Shown here: piece by piece, positions 6,798 to 12,303 of the stretch | How positions within the stretch are numbered: the first letter of the stretch is position 1 | Layout: every line of letters starts with the position of its first letter | Assembly: GCA_964525815.1 (NCBI GenBank) | Contig: CAZGJQ010000058.1 | Location: forward strand, 1 to 12,303 | Direction of reading: 5' to 3' | Length of the DNA stretch: 12,303 bases | From: UBA1049 sp964525815 | Lineage (GTDB): Bacteria; Bacillota; Clostridia; Oscillospirales; CAG-382 | The notes under the pieces: model-generated | Told to the model about the DNA's origin: nothing | Databases searched by the model: none | What the model saw: the letters and a program-made list of their open reading frames with translations, nothing else | Made by a program: the position numbers and the translations under genes

Positions 6798-6826
6798 TTG
6801 CTTTTTTATAAAACTTGTATTATAAT
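6798..6826 (+). promoter_or_regulatory. Sigma-A promoter for the lipoprotein cluster
   Basis: TTGCTT (6798-6803), 17 bases, TATAAT (6821-6826, perfect -10). Transcription would start near 6833, about 50 bases before the first lipoprotein ATG. A TTGACA at about 6776-6781 has no -10 at the right distance. The 222-base region 6660-6881 otherwise holds only the divergent alpha-galactosidase promoter. Confidence 0.65.
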
Positions 6827-6881
6827 AATTCTGTTACAGATGTTTGTAATTTATTGAGCTTTAAATATTGGAGGATGTTCT

Positions 6882-7556
6882 ATGAAAAGATGCATTTCTA
6901 TTATTGCCGTCTGCATTCTTGCATTCGCTCTCTTCTCCTGCGAAGGAGTGAGCGAGGTAAGCGAACCCGATAACAGCTTGGACAGCGGGGAAAAATCCCG
7001 TGCATGGCATTTCTATAACGGGCTGGACACAGAAAAAATGTTCATTACCTTTGAAACAACTACGGAGGACGGAACAGAAGCAAAGTTTGCGCAGGCTATC
7101 AATGGAGAAAATGTTACAACCGTTATCCACTATATCAATAACGAAGAGGCTAATGACCTGTATGAGCTGTTCACCCCCGAGCTGACCTATCAGCTTGATA
7201 TTGCGGGAAAAAAGTATTCGGCGGCAAACGAGAAGGGAACCGGAAACCTTTTTGCGGATATGAACAAAGCGGTCTACGAGAGGGCAAATGACGTTTCTGA
7301 CAAGGAGCTTGACGGTGTTACTTATATAACCGAGAGCTTCGGAACCGAGAATGATACCACTGTGTTTTATTTTTACAGCGAAACCGAGGAGCTGTTTGCG
7401 ATAGAATCTATAAAAAACGGCGAATCGATTCAGATAATGAGGAACATAAAGGTAACCTCCATAATACCGAACGATGTTGTTCTGGAGCTTCCGGATGACT
7501 TCACGGCGACAACGGTTACCATAAACGCTGATATTGAGTGGCCTGCAGGCTGGTAA
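6882..7556 (+). CDS. Putative lipoprotein of unknown function
   Basis: The 224-aa product begins with a lipoprotein signal: basic MKR, a hydrophobic core and lipobox LFSC with the lipidated Cys20. It should be anchored on the outer face of the cytoplasmic membrane. The mature part is acidic and predicted beta-rich, with alternating segments such as MFITFETTTED, KFAQAING and VFYFYSETEELFAIES. This resembles the LolA/LppX-type half-barrel of clostridial lipoproteins, but I see no signature to confirm that. It carries no cysteine after Cys20. GGAGG (6870-6874) stands 7 bases before ATG. It has its own promoter and precedes two larger secreted proteins. A function cannot be given. Confidence 0.8.
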   Translation: MKRCISIIAVCILAFALFSCEGVSEVSEPDNSLDSGEKSRAWHFYNGLDTEKMFITFETTTEDGTEAKFAQAINGENVTTVIHYINNEEANDLYELFTPELTYQLDIAGKKYSAANEKGTGNLFADMNKAVYERANDVSDKELDGVTYITESFGTENDTTVFYFYSETEELFAIESIKNGESIQIMRNIKVTSIIPNDVVLELPDDFTATTVTINADIEWPAGW

Positions 7557-7644
7557 TTTTTTAATTTGCCTCATAAAAAATGCAAAAAAACGCATAGTTC
7601 GGATTTTTGTGACAATAATAATCCACAGAGACCGAAAATATTTA

Positions 7645-7673
7645 TTGCGAGGTCTGTTTTATATATTAATAAT
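7645..7673 (+). promoter_or_regulatory. Weak candidate promoter before the second lipoprotein gene
   Basis: TTGCGA (7645-7650), 17 bases, AATAAT (7668-7673; TAATAA at 16 bases is the alternative). It lies in the 150-base AT-rich gap between the two lipoprotein genes. AGACC and GGTCT flank part of it as a weak 5-bp inverted repeat followed by TTTT. Evidence is thin. Confidence 0.25.
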
Positions 7674-7706
7674 AAGCATTTTTGCATTTTTGAAAGGAGA
7701 GTATTA

Positions 7707-8858
7707 ATGTTAAAACTCAAAAGGAGGCTCTGCCTGTTTGCGGCGGTTCTGCTCTGCTTTGCCCTGCTTGCATCCTGTGAGGATGATGACGGTAATGTTT
7801 CCGGCAACGCTTCCGACGGTATTATTTCGGATGAATCCCCGGATGATTCTCCGGATACTTCACCGGATGACTCACCCGACGTTTCCCCGGACGAATCCCC
7901 GGATGAGACCTTACCGGATGAAAACGGTGATGAAACCATAGATATCACAGATGATGAGACCATAGATATTACAGATGATGATTTAAACGAAATGAACGCT
8001 TTTCCCATGACATTTACTAAAATGAGCGATTCTCTTTACAGGATGGAATGTGTTGCCCCAGACGGCAACACATTGCTCCTTACATTTAATAAAAAGGATT
8101 GGGGTACATACAATATCGGGAGCTGGACTGTGGTTTCCGAGGATAAAACCGTAACCCTTGCGGGGGGAGGCACCGATTGGGAATATGTTTTTCGATCGGG
8201 TGAAACTGCGTCCGGCTGGGTTTGGTCGGGCGGAAACCACGATAACGAGTCGCTTGTGTCCATTGATTTCTATAACGGAAGGAACGATAAAAAGCTGTCT
8301 CTGCAAAACAACGCTCCCGTAGAGCTTGAAAATATCAAAATAGTAGAGAAAACAAAGCTTCACTGGGGAGATGCGGAGAATACATATTGCGATGTTGTAC
8401 GCACCTATATGGTAGTCGGAAACCGTATATCCCTTGCCGTCTCCTATGAATACACTAAGGATTGCTATCACTGGCTGTCCTATACCTGTATGTTCCCGGT
8501 TTGGAAGAATTACGGAAGGTATATCACCTTTTTTGACGCTGACGGAAGCAATTTAGGCAAAGTAACCACCCAAGCCGCAAACGACCCCGCATTCGAGGGT
8601 GCTTTTTACCGCGGGTATGAAGCAACCACCTGCATTATAACGGGGGACACGAATCCCGAATATAAATTTATGATAAAGGTTGATACAGTCACCGATTCTC
8701 TGGATGATTTTAAAAATGACGACAAGACCTTTTACTGGGATATGAATGCAGCTCAGAACAAGCTTTATTATTCCAAATATAACTCTGCTGCTCCCACCCT
8801 TGTGGAGGCGGGTACAAAATATGATACTTATTCGACATGGGTGTTCTATGTCGGTTAA
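7707..8858 (+). CDS. Lipoprotein with acidic Ser-Pro-Asp stalk and an unrecognised C-terminal domain
   Basis: Function unknown. I start the 383-aa product at MLKLKRR: AAGGAG (7694-7699) is 7 bases upstream and a clean lipoprotein signal follows, with lipobox LASC and Cys24. The frame is open further upstream but without signal or ribosome site. Residues about 42-72 are a low-complexity stalk of DESPDDSPD-type repeats, followed by two copies of DETIDITD (75-90). This should hold the domain away from the membrane or through the wall. Residues 99-383 form one domain with aromatic and Gly-rich motifs: AGGGTDWEYV, GGNHDNES, YCDVVRTYMVVGN, FPVWKNYGRY, TTQAAN, GDTNPEYKF and FYWDMNAAQNKLYYSK. The same domain ends the next gene's product. 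The next gene starts 37 bases on. A glycan-binding or glycan-cleaving role is only a guess from the neighbour's dockerin. Confidence 0.85.
   Translation: MLKLKRRLCLFAAVLLCFALLASCEDDDGNVSGNASDGIISDESPDDSPDTSPDDSPDVSPDESPDETLPDENGDETIDITDDETIDITDDDLNEMNAFPMTFTKMSDSLYRMECVAPDGNTLLLTFNKKDWGTYNIGSWTVVSEDKTVTLAGGGTDWEYVFRSGETASGWVWSGGNHDNESLVSIDFYNGRNDKKLSLQNNAPVELENIKIVEKTKLHWGDAENTYCDVVRTYMVVGNRISLAVSYEYTKDCYHWLSYTCMFPVWKNYGRYITFFDADGSNLGKVTTQAANDPAFEGAFYRGYEATTCIITGDTNPEYKFMIKVDTVTDSLDDFKNDDKTFYWDMNAAQNKLYYSKYNSAAPTLVEAGTKYDTYSTWVFYVG
7830..7976 (+). repeat. Coding tandem repeats of the acidic stalk
   Basis: Bases 7830-7922 encode degenerate Ser-Pro-Asp-Asp/Glu units that differ mainly at silent positions. 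Bases 7929-7952 and 7953-7976 are a near-identical 24-bp tandem pair encoding DETIDITD twice. Such repeats can vary in copy number between strains. Confidence 0.8.
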
Positions 8859-8895
8859 GATATAAAATAACTATATAACAAGGAAGGATAATCCT

Positions 8896-10949
8896 ATGAA
8901 AAAAAACCTTACTTTCTTAATAGCAGTCGTAATGCTGCTGTCCATTATGCTCTCGGCAGGAGTGCTGGCAGTACCTTTGGAATTGACGAACATAGCATTG
9001 GATAAGCCCTACACCGCTTCTACCCCTTATACAAACAGACCGGAAGGTGCTTTAAACGACTATCAGCNNNNNNNNNNNNNNNNNNNNNNNNNNNNNNNNN
9101 NNNNNNNNNNNNNNNNNNNNNNNNNNNNNNNNNNNNNNNNNNNNNNNNNNNNNNNNNNNNNNNNNNNACCGCTTCTACCCCTTATACAAACAGACCGGAA
9201 GGTGCTTTAAACGACTATCAGCTTATAGACGGAAAAGAGCTGACAGACGGTGTAAAGGGTACTACCGCTTTCGGTACCGAGTGGCACGGTTTTTATACCG
9301 ATGATCCGTATTTTATAACAATCGACCTTGAAGCGGTTTATAAAAACATAAAGAAGCTTACTATTGAATTCCAGCATAATCCCGATCCCAGTATATCCAA
9401 GCCCACATGGTGCAAGTTCTATTCCTCTAACGACGGTGTGAGCTTTACCCAAATCGGCGAGGCTACCCAGATAGACAAAGGCGGAAACATGTATGATTAT
9501 ACGCTTGAGTTAGGAGCAACAATAAGCAGCAGGTATATCAAAGCGGAGTTTCCGAAGGTAGATACCTTTATGTTTGTATTTGCCTCCGAGTTTGAGGTTT
9601 TTGTGGAGGGTGACATTGAAACGGAGGATCCTCCCGTTGTGGTTGAGCCTATCGATGTACTGTTCACCTCGGGATGTATCATAGTGGATGATTACATTTA
9701 CGGAGTTCCTTTTGAGACCTCTGTTAATGAATTCCTCGCATTCTTAAAGAGCAGCGACGGTGTCGTATTAAATGATAAGGACGGTAACGAAAAGACAGAG
9801 GGCTTTGTCGCCACCGGAGATTATATAGAAAAGGCCCTGGACGAGGTAACCACCGATACAAAAACCGTGGTTATCGAAGGGGATGTCAACGGAGACGGCA
9901 AAATAGACAGTAAGGACTATATGGCTGTTAAGCGCGGATTCCTCGGAACACTCACCTTAAAAGAAGCTAACCTTGCCGCAGCCTGTATTTCGAACGGCGA
10001 AAGCATAACGGCGCAGGACTACCTGAAAATAAAGAGGCATTTCTTAGGAACACATGACCTGCACGAAAAGTACAAAAGATATGAAATCGAGGAATACCCA
10101 ATGACCTTTATGGCTACCTCCGCAAGCGAATACAAGATGAGCTGCACATACGAAGGCAAGCCCCTCACTCTTACATTTAACAAAAAAGCCTGGGGCACCT
10201 GGAACATCGGAACCCTCTCCTATAACAACACCGCGCTTGCAGGCGGAGGCACAGACTGGGAGTATGTCTACAGAGCCGGTAAATCCTCGTCATACACCCC
10301 GTTCTGCGGTGGAAACCATGAGAACGAAACGCTTCTGGAAATGAATTTCTATGACGGCTCCACCGGTCAGGAGATCGTTCTTCCCGTGGGTCAGTCTCAG
10401 GAGATTCAAAACCTTATAATAGTAGAAAAAACACAGATTAATTACCATCAGAGCGAGGAGACCTGGTGTGATGTGGTGCGTACATATTTTGTAGTCGGAA
10501 ACAAGATAACACTTGAAGTAAGCTATGAATTCACAAGCGATACCTACTTTGGTCTCTCATACCCCGCAATGTTCCCGGTTTCCAAGAACTACGGTAGATA
10601 TTGCAAGTTCATAGGCGAGGACGGAAGCGAATTAAATACCGTAACCACCCAGCCCGCAAACGCTCCCGACTTCACCGGCAAGTTTTATTATAATAACGCC
10701 GCAACCAAGTGTATAATATGGGGAGACACAAACCCCGACTACAAGTTCGAGGTCGAGATTTATACCCCCGAGGCTTCGGCAGACAACTTCAAGAACTACG
10801 AGAAAACCTTCTACTGGGATATGAACGCAACCCAGAATAAGCTGTACTTCTCTAAATTCAGCTCTTCGAGCGCAACCCTTGTCAAGTCCGGAACAACCAT
10901 GGAAACCAAGACATCCTGGACATTTATAAACGAAGGCTCAGACACATAA
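8896..10949 (+). CDS. Secreted discoidin-like/dockerin protein with unrecognised C-terminal domain (gap-interrupted)
   Basis: With the false gap at 9068-9222 merged, this is 632 codons in one frame (172 + 1727 = 1899 bases); as drawn, the frame is broken. A Sec signal peptide (1-25, ending GVLA) follows AGGAAGGA (7 bases before ATG). Residues about 31-188 look like an F5/8 type C (discoidin) carbohydrate-binding domain: NIALDKPYTAS start, WHGFYTDDPYFITIDL and FYSSNDGVSF. Residues about 200-276 are the small beta module often found before clostridial dockerins. Residues about 277-337 are a type I dockerin: a first calcium loop DVNGDGKIDSKD and FLG helix, then a degenerate second loop SNGESITAQD with FLG. 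Residues about 349-632 repeat the C-terminal domain of the upstream lipoprotein. It should be exported and may bind a cohesin partner. The catalytic role, if any, is unknown. A hairpin follows. Confidence 0.85.
9013..9067 (+). repeat. First copy of the 55-bp sequence flanking the N gap
   Basis: This 55-bp stretch, beginning ACCGCTTCTACCCC and ending GACTATCAGC, is identical to 9168-9222. It lies in frame in the signal-peptide/discoidin part of the dockerin gene. It is best read as contig-end overlap rather than a biological repeat. Confidence 0.9.
9068..9167. other. Assembly gap of 100 Ns
   Basis: Exactly 100 unknown bases, the usual placeholder for a scaffold join of unknown length. The two flanks end and begin with the same 55-mer, so the contigs overlap and probably nothing is missing. 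Removing the Ns and one copy of the 55-mer gives a continuous reading frame. Confidence 0.97.
9168..9222 (+). repeat. Second copy of the 55-bp sequence flanking the N gap
   Basis: Identical to 9013-9067 and directly after the last N. In the scaffold as drawn it is out of frame with the upstream part of the gene; when overlaid on the first copy the frame runs through. Confidence 0.9.
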
Positions 10950-10960
10950 AAATTTACCGG

Positions 10961-10985
10961 CCGCCTTCCCTTGACGGGAAGGCGG
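10961..10985 (+). terminator. GC-rich hairpin after the dockerin gene
   Basis: CCGCCTTCCC (10961-10970) pairs perfectly with GGGAAGGCGG (10976-10985) across the 5-base loop TTGAC, 11 bases after the stop codon. The following TATATACATT is not a true T-tract, so termination may be partial or the hairpin may stabilise the 3' end. Confidence 0.65.
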
Positions 10986-11017
10986 TATATACATTAACCA
11001 ACGGGAATTAGTTATTA

Positions 11018-11305
11018 ATGAAACTGAACAAACATACAATTAGCGCAGCGGCTTGTGCTGTTTTTACCATGGGCTTAAATATATACGCCTACTTTAGACT
11101 GCCCGAAACCATAATAACGCAGATTACACTGACAGGGAACGGAATACGCTCCTCCACTCTGCTTTATCTTGTTTTCTTTACTTCCCTGACAGTTGCGACT
11201 TCGGTAACGGTTCTGCTGAAAAACACAAAAAAATGGCTGCCTACCGCCGTAATTCTTACCCTGTTAAATATATTTGTAATTGCAACCAACCTATTGAAAG
11301 CATAA
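11018..11305 (+). CDS. Small three-helix membrane protein
   Basis: Function unknown. The 95-aa product has predicted membrane helices at about 8-26, 47-66 and 73-92. Between the first two is a short loop, LPETIITQITLTGNGIRSS. This recalls the LPD-x-IP-x-H...G motif at the start of DUF1648-type clostridial membrane proteins, but with the His replaced by Gln, so the assignment is weak. The ribosome site is poor (only GGGA about 13 bases upstream), which lowers confidence in strong expression. It lies between the hairpin ending the dockerin gene and the LCP gene, 52 bases ahead of the latter, and could be co-transcribed with it. Confidence 0.65.
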   Translation: MKLNKHTISAAACAVFTMGLNIYAYFRLPETIITQITLTGNGIRSSTLLYLVFFTSLTVATSVTVLLKNTKKWLPTAVILTLLNIFVIATNLLKA

Positions 11306-11357
11306 TCGATAGAACATTTTTGCCTTGTCATTTTTCTGCCGAAAGGACTGTTAATAT

Positions 11358-12303
11358 ATGAAGGAACGCACAAAAAAAACACTTAAATGGGTGTTCATTG
11401 CTGCGGGATCGCTTATATTTCTTATTATTTCGACAATAATTATTGCATTCTTTCTGATACATAATTCCATATATGAGCCCGTATCCTTTGTTGAAAGGGA
11501 GAGCTCCTATGTAATGCCGGATTTTCCCGAGAGCGATGTCATACCCATAGAGGATGAATCCTTTTTACCGGATGATGAATCGGAGGACGAGATTTCCTTT
11601 GATGAGAGCATACCCGATACCTCCGGCTCTTCCGACAAGTCCGGCACCCCGGGTGGCTCGGGAGGGAGCGGAGGAACCTATGTCCCCAAGGAAACACCGA
11701 TATACATTGTGGAGCCTATAGACGAGAACATACTCAATATTCTTTTAGTGGGAAGGGATGTGTTCGATTCTCTCGGAGGGCGAAGCGACAGCATGATGCT
11801 GCTTTCCTACAACAAAAAAACAGGGGAGATTATCCTTACCTCCTTCCTTCGGGACTCCCTTGTTCCCATTGAGGGACACGGCTGGAACCGCCTTAATACT
11901 ACATATAGGTTCGGCAATGTAGGTCTTACCATAAACACGATAAACGAGATTTTTCAGCTGGATATACAGCATTATGTCAGCGTGGATTACAGTGGCTTTA
12001 TTGAGCTTATTAACCGTATCGGTGGGGTAAGCGTTTATATTTCTCAAGAAGAGGCAAATTATTTGAACGAAAAATATAATTGGGATATAAGCAAAGGAGA
12101 GCATCACCTTAACGGAAGCCGGGCGTTAATATTTTCCAGAATACGCAAGCTCAGCGGTGGAGACTTTAACCGCACCGAGCGACAGCGAAGACTGCTGTCA
12201 GCCATCATCAAAAAAATAACCGAAACCTACAGTGCGGGAGAAACCGTTCCCATATTGTACGACGCACTAAAGCAGGTTAAAACAAACCTGCCGAGATCCT
12301 CAA
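11358..12303 (+). CDS. LytR-CpsA-Psr (LCP) family cell-wall glycopolymer transferase, 3' truncated by window
   Basis: LCP proteins sit on the outside of the membrane and move lipid-linked polymers, such as teichoic acids or capsule, onto peptidoglycan. The 315 codons in view begin with a cytoplasmic basic tail (KERTKK) and one membrane helix (about 11-34). A long acidic then Gly/Ser-rich linker (about 47-108) precedes the LCP domain from about 124. Family motifs seen are LLVGRD (129-134), RSDSMMLLS (142-150), SFLRDSLVPI (162-171) with Arg165, RIGGV (220-224), HHLNGSRALIFSRIRK (249-264) and GDFNRTERQ (268-276). The Asp and Arg residues in these blocks bind the pyrophosphate and magnesium. AAAGGA lies about 10 bases before ATG. 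The frame is open to the window end, so the C-terminus is not seen. The exact polymer is unknown. Confidence 0.9.
   Translation, partial: MKERTKKTLKWVFIAAGSLIFLIISTIIIAFFLIHNSIYEPVSFVERESSYVMPDFPESDVIPIEDESFLPDDESEDEISFDESIPDTSGSSDKSGTPGGSGGSGGTYVPKETPIYIVEPIDENILNILLVGRDVFDSLGGRSDSMMLLSYNKKTGEIILTSFLRDSLVPIEGHGWNRLNTTYRFGNVGLTINTINEIFQLDIQHYVSVDYSGFIELINRIGGVSVYISQEEANYLNEKYNWDISKGEHHLNGSRALIFSRIRKLSGGDFNRTERQRRLLSAIIKKITETYSAGETVPILYDALKQVKTNLPRSS

Noticed and set aside
6776..6803. TTGACA at about 6776 as a -35 for the lipoprotein cluster
   Set aside because: No -10 hexamer lies 16-18 bases downstream; the pair at 6798/6821 fits much better.
6861..7595. 244-codon minus-strand frame opposite the first lipoprotein gene
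   Set aside because: The plus strand has a promoter, GGAGG and a lipoprotein signal; the minus-strand product shows no domain and crosses that promoter-proximal region.
7566..7706. Upstream extension of the second lipoprotein to 7566
   Set aside because: The 47 added residues have no ribosome site and would bury the lipoprotein signal; AAGGAG and the signal peptide fix the start at 7707.
7571..8008. Ser-rich minus-strand frame opposite the acidic stalk
   Set aside because: Its repeats are simply the reverse complement of the Ser-Pro-Asp coding repeats.
9013..9222. Biological direct repeat (for example a transposon or integrase scar) around the Ns
   Set aside because: The copies are exactly 55 bp, perfectly identical and abut a 100-N spacer; overlaying them restores the frame. 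Assembly overlap explains all of this.
9438..10949. Separate gene starting at GTG 9438
   Set aside because: There is no ribosome site, and once the false gap is merged the frame continues upstream to a signal peptide at 8896.
1..12303. CRISPR arrays, rRNA, tRNA and riboswitches
   Set aside because: I saw no regularly spaced repeats, no tRNA or rRNA sequence blocks and no conserved riboswitch core in the intergenic regions, which are all short.

Overview
The window looks like chromosomal DNA of an anaerobic, spore-forming clostridial Firmicute, probably Ruminococcaceae/Oscillospirales-like. The grounds are SpoIIID, a type I dockerin in a secreted protein, lipobox lipoproteins, an LCP-family wall protein, purine-rich Shine-Dalgarno sites and recognisable sigma-A promoters. 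A run of exactly 100 Ns flanked by an identical 55-bp sequence indicates a draft, probably metagenomic, scaffold. The organism call is inference from gene content only.

Region 1 (1-2402) is a scar of mobile DNA. The left edge carries the first codons of a large serine recombinase, cut by an in-frame TAG. At 2152-2389, on the opposite strand, lies the frameshifted C-terminal end of a serine recombinase with its terminator. Between them sits one intact 644-aa gene for a PIN-like putative nuclease with a coiled coil and two C-terminal membrane helices. This is the best candidate in the window for an undescribed accessory, possibly anti-phage, function.

Region 2 (2403-6736) is housekeeping, sugar metabolism and sporulation. 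It holds a ribokinase and spoIIID on the minus strand, then divergently galE and a membrane zinc-ribbon protein. Converging on these from the right is a minus-strand pair: a cytoplasmic GH27 alpha-galactosidase and a small four-cysteine protein that overlaps its stop codon and starts at TTG. A shared bidirectional terminator separates the converging units. Alpha-galactosidase and GalE would release galactose and interconvert UDP-galactose and UDP-glucose.

Region 3 (6737-12303) is a plus-strand run of envelope genes: a small lipoprotein, a lipoprotein with an acidic Ser-Pro-Asp stalk and an unrecognised C-terminal domain, and a secreted discoidin-like/dockerin protein ending in the same domain. 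These are followed by a three-helix membrane protein and a truncated LytR-CpsA-Psr transferase. The domain shared by two adjacent genes (about 285 aa, anchored in one and secreted in the other) is the second main point of interest. The N gap lies inside the dockerin gene. Merging the duplicated 55-mer restores one uninterrupted 632-codon frame, so the gap is almost certainly an assembly artefact.
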